DNA of 64,000 nucleotides from an uncultured Prevotellaceae bacterium (GCA_900319525.1 ONOU01000006.1:1-64000), one strand, 5' to 3'. Positions 7,490-17,550 are shown, counted from the first letter of the stretch. Notes: generated by a model not told the origin, from the sequence alone. Made by a program: numbers and translations.

Positions 7490-10400
7490 ATGAACAAGAT
7501 CAAGAGAGTCCTATTGTCAGCGCTTGTGGCATCTCCCGTGGTGGCTATGGCACAGCCTGGCGTGATGAATACCGAGGCTGCTGGCTTTCTCGAGCGCGGC
7601 AAGCAGATGTATCAATTACACAACTATGTGGGTGCCATCGACCAGCTTGAGCACCTCAAGCAGATGCCAGCCGACGCCAGCATGCGCGAGCAGGCCGACT
7701 ATTACATTGCCTTGAGCCGCTTTGAACGCGGCGATGACGGGGCACTGATGGCACTGCAACGCTTCATCAACCAGTATCCCGCATCAACGCTGGGGATGGA
7801 CGCCCAGATGAGGATCGGTAATTTCTACTTCTACCGTGGCCAGTGGGAGAGCGCCTTGTTGAGCTACTCGCTCGTGCGCAACGGTTCGCTCGACCTTAAC
7901 GCCGACGAGGACCTGGACTACCGTCGTGCCTACTGTAACCTGCGCCTGGGCAACTATCGCGAGGCCGAACGCCAGTACTATGAGCTGGAACGGTCGTCAC
8001 GCTATGGTGGAGCCAGCGACTTCTATAAGGCTTATCTGGAGTATGCTCAGGGCAACTATGACCTTGCCGAGGAGAAGTTCCGCAACATCCCCGAGGGTAC
8101 CGAACTGGGTTATCAGTCCCAGTACTATGTTACCCAGATCGAGTACAACAAGAAGCACTACAAGACCGTCATTGAGCAGGGCAAGGCCTTACTGGACCAG
8201 CATGCCAACGACTACTTTGACGCCGAGCTGAATCGCCTGGTGGGCGAGAGCTATTTCCATCAGGGCAATGACCGGGAGGCCCGCACCTACCTGCGCCGTT
8301 ATCTTGACAACCCTGAGGGTGAGCCCTACCGCACTGCGGCCTACACCATGGGCGTGCTCGACTACCGCGACGCCAATTACCAGGCCGTGGTCGATAACAT
8401 GCTCCACGTGACCGACGGTAGTGACGCTCTGGCACAAAGTGCTTACCTCTACATGGGCCAGGCCAAGCGACAGCTCAATGACCTCAATGGCGCAAACATG
8501 GCTTTCCAGCAGGCTGCCATGATGGACTTTGACAAGGGCGTCAAGGAGACGGCCTACTACAACTATGCCGTCGGTGTGAGCAAGGGAGCGCGCACCCCGT
8601 TTGACAAGAGCGTGGATCTGTTTGAGACCTTTATCAACGAGTATCCCAACTCGCGCTACAAGGACAACGTGGAGGGCTACCTGGTCGATGCCTACACCGG
8701 CACGACCGATTATCAGCGGGCCCTCGCCAGCATCAACAGGATCAACAAGCCCGGTGCGCGGGTGCTCAAGGCCAAGCAGACTATCCTCTACAACATGGGT
8801 GTGCAGGCCATGGCCAATAACCGCAACAAGGAAGCCGATAATTACTTCAAGCAGGCCATCAGCGTGGGTGACTATGACAAGACAGCCTTGAACGAGAGCC
8901 GCCTGTGGCTGGCCGAGGCCGAGTACCGCGAGGGCAATTACAAGGAGGCCGCCCGCTACCAGCAGGAGTATGTCAAGGCCATCAACAAGAGTGACGAGAA
9001 CTACGGACTGGCTCAGTACAACCTGGGCTACAGCCTCTATGGACAGAAGAAGTATGCCGAGGCCAAGACGGCTTTCCAGAATGCGGTTGCCAGCAAGCAA
9101 CTGAGTGGAGATCTCGTGGCCGATGCCTATAACCGCATTGGCGACACGCAGTACTATGCGCGCGACTTTGGCGGTGCCCAGCTGTCCTATGACCAGGCAG
9201 CCCGACTCGATAAGAACGCCAGTGGCGACTACTCGATGTACCAGAAGGGCATCATGATGGGACTCAGTCACCAGTATGCCGACGAGATCAACCAGATGGA
9301 TGCTCTTATCGCCGCCTATCCCAAGAGTGACCTCGCACCGCAGGCCATGCTCGAGAAGGGTAACGCTCAGGCGCTGCTGGGCAAGAATAACGATGCCCTG
9401 GGAACCTATGCCACATTGTTAAAGAACTATCCCAAGAGCGTTGAAGCCCGCAAGGGATTGTTGCAGACCGCTTTGGTCAACAAGAGTATGGGCAAGGAGG
9501 ATGACGCCATCGAGGCTTACAAGAAGGTCATCCGCCAGTACCCCACCAGCGATGAGGCTCAGGCCGCTGCCGAGGACATGAAACTCATCTATGCCGACCG
9601 CGGCCAGTTGGCCGAATACGGCAAGTTCCTCAACAGTGTCCCCAATGCCCCCAAGATTGACGTAGGGGAGGTCGAGAGGCTCACCTTTGAGGCCGCCGAG
9701 AAGGCCGCCATCGCCTCCCGACCCAGCATCGACAAGATGCAGCAGTATATCAAGGAATATCCCGCTGGAGCCTATGTGCCCAAGGCCAAGTACTACATCG
9801 CCCGTTACCACTATGCCAGGGGGAACTACAACGATGCGATGAAATCCATCGACGAGGCGCTACAGGGCGGCGGTGATGCCTCCTATGCCCAGGACGTGCT
9901 CGCCATGCGCAGTGACATTCTCGCTCGACAGGGCAAGATGGAAGAGGCATTGCAGAGCTACAAGGATCTGGCCGAGCGTGCATCCAGCGACGACAACCGC
10001 ACGCTGGCACAACTGGGTGCCCTCAGGGTGGCTAAGCAGATGGGTAACTGGAATGAGGTGCGGCTCATCGCCGGCACCCTGCTCGATCGTGGCGGACTCA
10101 CGGCCAACGAGGAGAAAGAAGTGACCCTCGACCGTGCGCTGGCCTTTGCACAGGTGGGCAACACGCGCGATGCCGAGGCGGCCTTCCGCAGCTTGGCTCG
10201 CGACCCCTCGAGCGAATATGGCGCTCAGGCCGCCTACGAACTGGGCCGCATGCAGTATGAGATGGGCAACCTCCAGGGTGCCGAACAGACGCTCAATGAG
10301 TTTATCGACAAGGGAACGTCACACTCCTACTGGCTTGCCAAGGGCTTTATCACCCTGGCCGATGTGTACCACAAGCAGGGTAAGGTAGCACAGGCCCGCG

Positions 10401-10561
10401 AGTACCTCCAGAGCCTCAAGAGCAGCTATCCCGGCAAGGAGAAGGAAATCTTTAACGAGATTGAGTCCCGTCTGAACAAGTGGAAAGGCAGCAATGCCTC
10501 GTCCACGGCCAATTCCAGCTCAGACAACGGCAAGAAAAAGAGCACCAAGAGCAAGAATTAA
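7490..10561 (+). CDS. Exported tetratricopeptide-repeat protein, 1023 aa
   Basis: A signal peptide (basic MNKIKR, then LLSALVASPVVAMA, cleavage near AMA-QP at residue 22) precedes an almost continuous array of TPR-like helical hairpins. Recurrent motifs include NYxxAxxxY, YxxGNYxEAARY, LGxxxYGQKKYAEAKTAF and KSVEARKGLLQTAL, covering about residues 35-990. The tail (NASSTANSSSDNGKKKSTKSKN) is low-complexity and basic. TPR superhelices bind other proteins, so this is probably a periplasmic or outer-membrane-associated scaffold. The stop lies 26 bp before the start of the barrel protein at 10588, so the two are almost certainly cotranscribed and may form one envelope complex. The specific partner and role are not known to me. 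Confidence 0.88.
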   Translation: MNKIKRVLLSALVASPVVAMAQPGVMNTEAAGFLERGKQMYQLHNYVGAIDQLEHLKQMPADASMREQADYYIALSRFERGDDGALMALQRFINQYPASTLGMDAQMRIGNFYFYRGQWESALLSYSLVRNGSLDLNADEDLDYRRAYCNLRLGNYREAERQYYELERSSRYGGASDFYKAYLEYAQGNYDLAEEKFRNIPEGTELGYQSQYYVTQIEYNKKHYKTVIEQGKALLDQHANDYFDAELNRLVGESYFHQGNDREARTYLRRYLDNPEGEPYRTAAYTMGVLDYRDANYQAVVDNMLHVTDGSDALAQSAYLYMGQAKRQLNDLNGANMAFQQAAMMDFDKGVKETAYYNYAVGVSKGARTPFDKSVDLFETFINEYPNSRYKDNVEGYLVDAYTGTTDYQRALASINRINKPGARVLKAKQTILYNMGVQAMANNRNKEADNYFKQAISVGDYDKTALNESRLWLAEAEYREGNYKEAARYQQEYVKAINKSDENYGLAQYNLGYSLYGQKKYAEAKTAFQNAVASKQLSGDLVADAYNRIGDTQYYARDFGGAQLSYDQAARLDKNASGDYSMYQKGIMMGLSHQYADEINQMDALIAAYPKSDLAPQAMLEKGNAQALLGKNNDALGTYATLLKNYPKSVEARKGLLQTALVNKSMGKEDDAIEAYKKVIRQYPTSDEAQAAAEDMKLIYADRGQLAEYGKFLNSVPNAPKIDVGEVERLTFEAAEKAAIASRPSIDKMQQYIKEYPAGAYVPKAKYYIARYHYARGNYNDAMKSIDEALQGGGDASYAQDVLAMRSDILARQGKMEEALQSYKDLAERASSDDNRTLAQLGALRVAKQMGNWNEVRLIAGTLLDRGGLTANEEKEVTLDRALAFAQVGNTRDAEAAFRSLARDPSSEYGAQAAYELGRMQYEMGNLQGAEQTLNEFIDKGTSHSYWLAKGFITLADVYHKQGKVAQAREYLQSLKSSYPGKEKEIFNEIESRLNKWKGSNASSTANSSSDNGKKKSTKSKN

Positions 10562-10587
10562 ACCATCACACATTATATCATTATATT

Positions 10588-12426
10588 ATGATGAAGATGA
10601 ACAAGAAGATATATATTGCCATGTTGCTGGCCGCATTTGCCATCAGTGGCACCAATGCGCAGGACAACAAGCAGAACTTGAACAAGGAGATCACCCTCGA
10701 GAAGGACATTGCGCCGCTCGAGAAGAAGGCTGTCAAGAAGAACGAACTGCCCAAGGTCAAGAAGCCCGCGTCGACGGGCCCCAAGACCCAGCTGGGATAT
10801 AGCGACTTGATCTCGCCCATCGATGTCCCCACCTCGATACCCACGTTGCTGCCCTACGGCTACCGCACGGCGCACAACTTCAGCGACAAGCGTGGTTACA
10901 TCGACCTGGGAGCAGGAACTCAGGCCAACTTCAGGCTGGACTTCGGTTATCGTGTCATCGACCAGGAGAACGAGTCGATGGGCCTGTGGCTCAACCATAA
11001 CAGCACCTGGAACGGCAAGAACGCCTCGCCGGTGATTCCGCTGGATGAGCTGCGCAATAAACAGAAGTTTAACGACAACACCGTGGGCGTGGACTATAGC
11101 CGCGCCCTGGGCAAGGGCACCCTGAAACTCGATGCCCAGTTCCATATCGACAACTACAACCTCTATGGCGGCTGGAACAGCATTGACGTCGTTGATGGGC
11201 TGAACCAGCCAGTGACTTTCACGGCTCCGTGGAACTGGGAGAAGGAAAAACAGACCTTTCTCGACTTCAACATCAATGCGGGCTGGCAAAGCCAGGTCAT
11301 GCTGCGTGACAATCCCTTGAAGTACAACATCGGTCTGCAATATGGCCATGCGGCCTATGATAAGTCCTTCAACGAACTTTATAATCACGGTTCCCACGAC
11401 AACTGGGGCATTCTCACGTTGGGAGGCAGCTATGACATCAACGAGCTCACGACGGCAGCCCTGACTATCAAGAGCGAGTACCTGAGACGAGGCACCAAGG
11501 CGAGAACCAGCAGTGCCGACGACAAGTTTGACGAGGCTGGCTTGATCACCCTCTCGCCCACTTACACCATCTTTGGCGATATGTACAAGCTGCAACTGGG
11601 TGTGAATGCGCACCTGAGCTTCAGTGACCGCGCCTTCTTCCGCCTCTCGCCCAATGTGCGTTTCAACCTGGCGCTGGTCGATGGCTTTGCCGTGTATGCC
11701 AACGCCCTTGGCGGCAAGGTGCTCGGCTACCGCGTGCCCACCCATTACGCCAACCACCGCTATGACATGCCCTTGCTGATGTATGGCAGCATCTACACTC
11801 CGCTGGATGCCGAATTTGGCTTCAAGGTGGGTCCCTTCCAGGGTTTCAGCGCTAAGGCATCGGTCGGCTATGCTATCGTCAAGGATCAACCGGGCATCTG
11901 CTATTATCTGACTGGTGAGGCATTACCCGTGCGCACCGGCATGATGAGCACCTACACGGTCATCGATGGCCGCGGTTACTGGCTGGGCGCTGAGCTGAAT
12001 TACAAGTACCGTTCGCTCGTCGAGGCTACGGCAAGCATTAAGTTTGCCCCGCACGACGACGAGTTCTACGCTACCGACAAGCATTACAACAACTACAAGC
12101 TGGGAGTGGACCGTGCCTCGACCGTTGCCGATATTGACATCAAGGTCAACCCATGGCGTCCCCTCTCCTTGAATGTGGGTCTTGAGTATCGTGGAGGACG
12201 CATGGCCCTGTTTGATGAGCATTCTGGCTCTGGGTTGGATGGCGACTACACCTTTGTTGACATGAAGGATGTCATCAACCTGCGTGCTGGTGCCAACTAC
12301 CGCCTCAACAGCACGATAAACCTGTGGTTACAGGCCCACAACCTGTTGAATCGTCGTTATGACATCCTCTACGGCATGGGTGCTCAGCGCATTGGCTTCA
12401 TGGCTGGCGTGAGCCTCACCTTCTAG
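10588..12426 (+). CDS. Outer-membrane beta-barrel protein, TonB-dependent-receptor-like without a plug domain
   Basis: The product (about 612 aa) starts with a signal peptide (MNKKIYIAMLLAAFAISGTNAQ). I place the start at the ATG at 10588, with 10597 equally possible; the longer frame from 10480 runs inside the TPR gene. A Lys/Glu-rich linker of about 50 aa follows, then alternating amphipathic strands to the end. The C-terminus (INLWLQAHNLLNRRYDILYGMGAQRIGFMAGVSLTF in essence, ending in Phe) is the barrel-closing segment of TonB-dependent receptors, including the NLLNRRYD motif. No TonB box, plug or carboxypeptidase-like domain precedes the barrel, so it is not a standard importer. It follows the TPR gene by 26 bp and is followed by a terminator. 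Confidence 0.8.
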   Translation: MMKMNKKIYIAMLLAAFAISGTNAQDNKQNLNKEITLEKDIAPLEKKAVKKNELPKVKKPASTGPKTQLGYSDLISPIDVPTSIPTLLPYGYRTAHNFSDKRGYIDLGAGTQANFRLDFGYRVIDQENESMGLWLNHNSTWNGKNASPVIPLDELRNKQKFNDNTVGVDYSRALGKGTLKLDAQFHIDNYNLYGGWNSIDVVDGLNQPVTFTAPWNWEKEKQTFLDFNINAGWQSQVMLRDNPLKYNIGLQYGHAAYDKSFNELYNHGSHDNWGILTLGGSYDINELTTAALTIKSEYLRRGTKARTSSADDKFDEAGLITLSPTYTIFGDMYKLQLGVNAHLSFSDRAFFRLSPNVRFNLALVDGFAVYANALGGKVLGYRVPTHYANHRYDMPLLMYGSIYTPLDAEFGFKVGPFQGFSAKASVGYAIVKDQPGICYYLTGEALPVRTGMMSTYTVIDGRGYWLGAELNYKYRSLVEATASIKFAPHDDEFYATDKHYNNYKLGVDRASTVADIDIKVNPWRPLSLNVGLEYRGGRMALFDEHSGSGLDGDYTFVDMKDVINLRAGANYRLNSTINLWLQAHNLLNRRYDILYGMGAQRIGFMAGVSLTF

Positions 12427-12450
12427 CGATAGCGACCCAATCAAGAAATA

Positions 12451-12486
12451 AGACGTGGCACGGATATTTCCGCACCACGTCTTTTC
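12451..12486. terminator. Bidirectional terminator between convergent genes
   Basis: AGACGTGG (12451-12458) pairs with CCACGTCT (12475-12482), with an inner CGGA/TCCG stem and TTTT on the plus side. It lies between the barrel protein gene and the convergent PIG-L gene. Confidence 0.7.
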
Positions 12487-12523
12487 TCGTCATTGGGCCT
12501 GATTGATAATGCCGGGGATAGGG

Positions 12524-13288
12524 TCAGGGTAGGGTGGGCAGGGCGTCGCTGTGCTGCATGAAGGCCTCGGCAGCATTGCAGCGGCACTCCAGGCCGCGGA
12601 ACTTCTCCATGGGGCCGTGCCACTCGTAGATGTCCTCCATGTGCTGGCTCACGTGGCAGTTGCATGCCTCGTGTTTGCGCTCCAGCACGCTCTCGATGTT
12701 CACCCAGTGGGTGGGATGGAACATCTGGCTCTGCGTGCCTGACATGGCCTCGAAATAGAAGAGTTTGAAACGGCGGTCCAATCGTCGCCAGGCGTCCATC
12801 ACCAGAATGCCGCAGCAGGCATGGTCGCGGTGTCCGTCAAGTGGCCAGTGGGTAAGCACTACGTCGGGATTCTCGCGGTCGATGAGCTCACGCATCTCCT
12901 TGTAGCGCTCCAGGTTCACCTCGGTGTTGCCGTCCACTTGGCTCATGAAGATGTGACGTGCACCTGTCACCTTGCAGGCATTCTCGCTCTCGACCACGCG
13001 AACGGCAGCCGCCTCGCTGTGGCTCATGCCTGGGATGCCCGCCTCGCCGCGCGTGAGATAGACGCACACCACTTCGTGTCCCGCCTCGGTGAGCAGGCAC
13101 ATCGTGCCGCCGCAGCATGTCTCGGGATCGTCGGGATGGGCCCCGATAGCCAGCACCTTGAGGCGCTTGCGGGTGGAGTTTGCACCATTGCTGTTGTTCG
13201 CTTGGGCACTGGCGCCCACGGGCAGCCCCAGTACAGTGGCACCCATGGCTGCAGCCCCGGTCATCTTAATCATCTCTCGTCTATTCAT
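12524..13288 (-). CDS. PIG-L/LmbE family deacetylase, exported
   Basis: The family removes acetyl groups from GlcNAc-type substrates with a bound zinc ion. The protein shows the metal-binding AHPDD motif (VLAIGAHPDDPETCCGG, near residues 48-58) and the later HWPLDGHRDHACCG motif that supplies the third ligand. The N-terminus (MNRREMIKMTGAAAMGATVLGLPVGASA) looks like a twin-arginine or Sec leader of about 28 residues, so it should act outside the cytoplasm. At 254 aa it has normal family length. The gene follows the helicase-nuclease gene on the same strand after 76 bp. The substrate cannot be told from the sequence. Confidence 0.85.
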   Translation of the reverse strand: MNRREMIKMTGAAAMGATVLGLPVGASAQANNSNGANSTRKRLKVLAIGAHPDDPETCCGGTMCLLTEAGHEVVCVYLTRGEAGIPGMSHSEAAAVRVVESENACKVTGARHIFMSQVDGNTEVNLERYKEMRELIDRENPDVVLTHWPLDGHRDHACCGILVMDAWRRLDRRFKLFYFEAMSGTQSQMFHPTHWVNIESVLERKHEACNCHVSQHMEDIYEWHGPMEKFRGLECRCNAAEAFMQHSDALPTLP

Positions 13289-13364
13289 AATTCTTATTCT
13301 CTTGTTGGATTTTGTTATATATAATGATTGTTTGATTTCTTGCTGGCGTCAGCATCCCTCCGGT

Positions 13365-16300
13365 TCAAGTGGCGTTCCAGGACATGACGTTGCCCTTCTC
13401 GTCAACGATGGTGTCCAGGGCGATGTACCAGAGGCGCCCCTCGATGTGGCATTGCATGCCCATGTCGCGTAGCTTGCCGATGTATTTCCTGAGTTTGCCG
13501 CAGTGGCTCCGGTTGTTGCGTTGCCCTGTTTTGTAGTCAACGACCAGCAAGGTGCCATCGGGGCGGCGCACGATGCGGTCGGGGCGCAGGTTGTCAATGC
13601 CGTCGTCGGCCTCAGCATCTGCAGTGGTGATAGTGCGTTCGTTATAAACCTTGTTGGCGGGGTCAAACCATGCCGATACGCGGCATTGCGGGTCCATGAT
13701 GGGCGTGCGCACGTGGGCATTGATGCTGGCTAGACTGCACAGGCCATCGCCGTCGCTGTCAATTGAGCCGTGTTTGATGGCTTGGGCGATGATGCGGTCC
13801 ACATCGTTGCGGTCGGTGATGCGGCTCAACAGGCTGTGCAGCCTGATGCCCACCCGCTTGACGGAACTCGACATGTTCTCGGTCCTGACCGATAGCTCGG
13901 CAGGCATGGCGCTTACGTTATATCGGGTGATGGGCACTTCCTGTGGCGCAGGGTTTGAATCCTTCTTGTTCTGCGACAGTTTGTAGGCCGCAATGGTTGC
14001 CGCGCTGGACGGCTCGCCATATTCAAACCATCCCTCCACATTATTACCGTCTGCTTGTGTGACAGGGCGCATCTCTCCGGTTGATGTGGCAAACTGGGTC
14101 AGTAGCGGCTTCAGGTCATTGTGGTTATTGCGGTCACGGTCGGTGCCGGCAAAGATATGCATTTCGATGCACGGGCGTGTCATGGCCACATAGGTCTTGT
14201 TCAGGTTGTCGATTGTCGCGTCGGTGACGCGCTTGTTTACAAATTCCTGCATCTGCCCTGCGATGATGCCCCTCTTGATGAGTTCGGCGGTCGCTGCGGC
14301 ATCGATGCGCAATAGCGGCGGTACGTCATCGTGTGCCGGTGTGGCGTTGTCCCCCGACAGGCTGTCCATCGTCTCGACAAAGGCCTCTCGAGGCACCCAA
14401 TACTTGTCTTCACGGGCATTGCCGTCAATCTGCCAGTTGGCAAACGGCATCACGACACAGTCAAATTCCAGTCCCTTGGCCTTGTGAACGGTCATCACGT
14501 TGATCGAGTCGCCGTTCTCGTCACTGCTCATGGCCAGCGTGTCCTTTTTCTCGTCCCAGTAGCGCAGGAACTCGCGCACGCTGCCCCCATTGCGCTGTGA
14601 GCAGAATTGTGCCACCGTGTCTTGGAATGCCAGCACAAAGGCCGCTTCACGGTCCACGTCACTGACGCCGCGCGTCTCCTCGCGCTTGAACTGGGTCACG
14701 ATGGATTCGATGATGCTCGTCAGCGTGGTGAGTTCGCCGCTGCCAGGCAACAATGCCGCCAGCGTGCGCTCCATCTCCTGGTCACCTGCCGTCTCGTCGT
14801 CATCGCTGCCCATAGCCTCGCTGATGCTGTCCATGCTCTGGGCCAGCAGTTGCCCTGCCTGGGCCGGACTCGCGTCGGGGTAGAGGGCAAGGGCATGGAT
14901 AAAGCGGCTCAGCCCGGCATAAAGGCGCTGATCGTTCATCAGTTTGCGCTTGATGCTGTCGCGCATCTTTTTCACGTTCTCGTCGGTATCATCCACGTCG
15001 GCGTCCTCGCCTGCGGCAAACTGGCACGCGTCGATAAAGCGGAGCGTGGCAATGATGCGTCTGATGATGGGCGAATTGTTCAGCTGCAGCGCTTCGCCCG
15101 AGATGACCTTGATCTGCTCGCCCTTGGTCCGCTGGTTGTATTCCAGAATGCGTTGCACCACACGCTGCCCGTCGTTGTTGGTATAGACGAGGATGCCGAT
15201 TTGGCCCCACTTGTAGCGCTCATGCAGCTGCATCAGGTAGGCGGGCAGCAGTGTGAGCGTGTCGATCTTGTCACTCTCTCGCCCCTGCAGGTCGCCCTGC
15301 TCTTCCAGTAGCCGATGGATGAACGGGTCGCTTGAGAGCTGTCCGTAGTTGCCGGTATAAAGTCTCACATAGCCTGGCGGCTTGTTGCCGATGTTTCCGG
15401 GCAAGGCCTGCAGGTAATCCTTATAGGTGCCGGCGATGGTGGGCTGGTCGGCATAGCGCTGGCTGACGTATTCAAACAGCATGTTGTTGAACTCGATGAT
15501 GTGGCGCGAGCTGCGGTAGTTGGTTGAGGTGGGAGCGCCAGGTGCTGGCCGGCTGGCATCTTCCTGACCATCGGTGATGTCGTTCTTGAAGTCCAGCTCC
15601 ACCTTCTCGCGAAAAACCGTCGGGTCGGCATTGCGAAAACGGTAAATCGACTGCTTGGCATCGCCGATGAGCATGTTGAAGTTGCCGCTTGCCAGGCTCT
15701 CCTGCAAGAGTCCCTTGAAGTTTTCATACTGCTTGGAACTCGTGTCCTGGAATTCATCAATCATGAAATGGGCAATCGATGTCCCGACGCGCTCATACAC
15801 AAATGCTGAACCGCTCTCCAGCACGGTGCCGATGAGTTCGTTGGTGTCTCCGATCAGGATCGAGTTGGTCTCGTGGCGGAAACGCTCCAGTTCCACATCA
15901 ATCATGCCCAACATGCCCAGCAGGCCCAGGTTGTTCACGATGGCGTCCATGAAGGCTTGCACGCGTTGGCCGTCGAAGTGCCGGGCCACCATGCGGGTGA
16001 TGTGCGTGATGACGTCGGGACCTGGTTCCATGTTCTTGCGGAACTGGGAGGCGATTTTTGTCTCGTCGGCATCCTTGAGCGTGTCGGTAAACGTGCCCTT
16101 ATTGTAGAAATTGCCCAGAGCGCCCTTGAGCGAGCTGGCCATGGGCTCGAGGTAACGGATCAATTCGGCATCGCTCTGGGCGATAAAGTCCTGGCAGCTG
16201 TTGACCATGCCCACTGCCCACTTCATGAAGCGCTGGATGCGCGAGAAGTCGCTCTTGAACTCGCCGTTCTTGCCGGTCTCGCCCAGGTAGGACCTGATTT

Positions 16301-16988
16301 CCTCCATCTTGCCCCGCAATTCCTCACTATTGATGTTGCTGGCAAACTCGCTCAGTTCGCCACCGTCGTCCTTGAAGAATTTCCACTTCTTGCTCTTGGC
16401 GTTCTCGTTGATGAGTTGGCGCTGATATTCTTTTACCCACTTGTCCACGGCAGTGGTGACGGGAGCGCGTCCCAGCGAGAGCAGGAAATTGTGGGTGGCT
16501 GTGCGCACTGCATATTTCTCGTCGATCTGGATATCGTAGTTGAAATCGCGGTCCAGCTCGCGTGCAAAGTTGCGCAGGATGCCCTGGAAGAACGAGTCGA
16601 TTGTGCTCACGTTGAAGTTGCTGTAGTCAAACAGCAGTTCGCTCATCGCCAGCCGTGCCAGTTGGCGCACTGTCGCCTCGTCAAGCCCCGTGTCGTGCAT
16701 GAATCCCTCTAGGTAGTCACTCTTTACCGATGGCTGTGACAAGCGGTGCAGCTCATTGACGATGCGTTTTTTCATCTCGTCGGTCGCCTTGTTGGTGAAC
16801 GTGATGGCCAGCAGCAGGCGGTGGGCGTTGAGCGGCCGCGTATCGCCAGGACGGCGACGCGGAACCAGTGATGACGAGCTGTTGCCTTCGCCTGTGGTGA
16901 ACAGCAAGTGCTTGATATATTCCTTGGCCAGCGTGTAGGTTTTTCCTGACCCTGCTGATGCCTTAATGACCAACAAATTGCGCCCCAT
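13365..16988 (-). CDS. UvrD/REP-family helicase-nuclease (AddA / RecB-like)
   Basis: This 1207-aa protein belongs to the double-strand-break repair helicases that resect DNA ends. Walker A is at residues 9-18 (KASAGSGKTYT). The Walker B-like MIDEFQDTSS lies near residue 408, a QSIYRFRNADP motif follows, and motif V/VI-like MTVHKAKGLEFDCVVMPF comes later. The C-terminus carries a RecB-type nuclease core (RPDRIVRRPDG...LLVVDYKTG, then RKYIGKL). AddA proteins normally work with AddB, often encoded next door. Here the upstream neighbour is a SUI1-family gene (47-bp gap) and the downstream one a PIG-L gene, so the partner, if any, lies elsewhere. The start is the ATG just before the Walker A, as is typical. 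Confidence 0.9.
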   Translation of the reverse strand: MGRNLLVIKASAGSGKTYTLAKEYIKHLLFTTGEGNSSSSLVPRRRPGDTRPLNAHRLLLAITFTNKATDEMKKRIVNELHRLSQPSVKSDYLEGFMHDTGLDEATVRQLARLAMSELLFDYSNFNVSTIDSFFQGILRNFARELDRDFNYDIQIDEKYAVRTATHNFLLSLGRAPVTTAVDKWVKEYQRQLINENAKSKKWKFFKDDGGELSEFASNINSEELRGKMEEIRSYLGETGKNGEFKSDFSRIQRFMKWAVGMVNSCQDFIAQSDAELIRYLEPMASSLKGALGNFYNKGTFTDTLKDADETKIASQFRKNMEPGPDVITHITRMVARHFDGQRVQAFMDAIVNNLGLLGMLGMIDVELERFRHETNSILIGDTNELIGTVLESGSAFVYERVGTSIAHFMIDEFQDTSSKQYENFKGLLQESLASGNFNMLIGDAKQSIYRFRNADPTVFREKVELDFKNDITDGQEDASRPAPGAPTSTNYRSSRHIIEFNNMLFEYVSQRYADQPTIAGTYKDYLQALPGNIGNKPPGYVRLYTGNYGQLSSDPFIHRLLEEQGDLQGRESDKIDTLTLLPAYLMQLHERYKWGQIGILVYTNNDGQRVVQRILEYNQRTKGEQIKVISGEALQLNNSPIIRRIIATLRFIDACQFAAGEDADVDDTDENVKKMRDSIKRKLMNDQRLYAGLSRFIHALALYPDASPAQAGQLLAQSMDSISEAMGSDDDETAGDQEMERTLAALLPGSGELTTLTSIIESIVTQFKREETRGVSDVDREAAFVLAFQDTVAQFCSQRNGGSVREFLRYWDEKKDTLAMSSDENGDSINVMTVHKAKGLEFDCVVMPFANWQIDGNAREDKYWVPREAFVETMDSLSGDNATPAHDDVPPLLRIDAAATAELIKRGIIAGQMQEFVNKRVTDATIDNLNKTYVAMTRPCIEMHIFAGTDRDRNNHNDLKPLLTQFATSTGEMRPVTQADGNNVEGWFEYGEPSSAATIAAYKLSQNKKDSNPAPQEVPITRYNVSAMPAELSVRTENMSSSVKRVGIRLHSLLSRITDRNDVDRIIAQAIKHGSIDSDGDGLCSLASINAHVRTPIMDPQCRVSAWFDPANKVYNERTITTADAEADDGIDNLRPDRIVRRPDGTLLVVDYKTGQRNNRSHCGKLRKYIGKLRDMGMQCHIEGRLWYIALDTIVDEKGNVMSWNAT

Positions 16989-17035
16989 TTCTTATGCCTG
17001 TATTATTGTCTCCCAATAACCTGTATTCCGGGAAA

Positions 17036-17389
17036 CTAAAGTTTAAAACCTAACTTTTTCAACTCCTGTGACACGCGTTCACGGCAATCGCCCTGAATCA
17101 GGATTTCGCCGCCGCGTGCGCTACCGCCCACACCCAGCGTGCGCTTGAGTTGCGAAGCTACCTCCTTGACCGCTTCGTCGTCGGCGACAAAACCGGTCAC
17201 GATAGTCGCCTGCTTGCCGCCGCGTCCCTTGCGTTCCAGCACGATGTGCAGCCGTTGCGAGCCCTGTTGCTGCAAGGCGTCGCCACGGGTTGCGGTCTCC
17301 TGGCCCTCGTCGGGACCATCGCTTGTGGTAGCGGGAACGGGCATGTTGAACGCTTTGCCCAGCGCGTCTCTCCAGTCGGTCGTATTCAT
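17036..17389 (-). CDS. yciH: SUI1/eIF1-like translation factor (YciH family)
   Basis: This 117-aa protein resembles eukaryotic initiation factor 1 and bacterial YciH. The domain covers about residues 45-117 (RLHIVLERKGRGGKQATIVTGF ... LKRTLGVGGSARGGEILIQGDCRERVSQELKKLGF), including the basic loop and the GGSARGGEI turn. The first 40 residues are a flexible, acidic, low-complexity leader. In other bacteria YciH affects start-codon fidelity or acts under stress; its role here is inferred from the family only. It is the first gene of a minus-strand run with the AddA-like gene, with a -7-like box at 17440-17447. Confidence 0.88.
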   Translation of the reverse strand: MNTTDWRDALGKAFNMPVPATTSDGPDEGQETATRGDALQQQGSQRLHIVLERKGRGGKQATIVTGFVADDEAVKEVASQLKRTLGVGGSARGGEILIQGDCRERVSQELKKLGFKL

Positions 17390-17439
17390 TTCCTCAATAA
17401 AAAATGTGATGACGTTAAACCTTATTGTCTCTTTAACAT

Positions 17440-17447
17440 CAAAGGTA
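17440..17447 (-). promoter_or_regulatory. -7 box upstream of yciH
   Basis: On the minus strand it reads TACCTTTG, an exact match to TAnnTTTG, 51 bp upstream of the start codon. No well-spaced TTG element is evident. Confidence 0.55.
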
Positions 17448-17542
17448 CAAATTCTCTGTCAAATAAGAACACTTAAAACAAAAAAATGACCGATATGAAT
17501 TAAAAATCATTGAAAAATACTTTTCAGTTCAAATAAAAGCAG

Positions 17543-17550
17543 TACTTTTG
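17543..17550 (+). promoter_or_regulatory. -7 box upstream of the ferredoxin gene
   Basis: TACTTTTG fits TAnnTTTG. The ATG at 17607 follows 57 bp later across an A/T-rich leader, as is common for strongly expressed Bacteroidetes genes. Confidence 0.6.

Noticed and set aside
8189-9271. 360-aa open frame on the minus strand
   Set aside because: Antisense shadow of the TPR protein, without a signal or motif.
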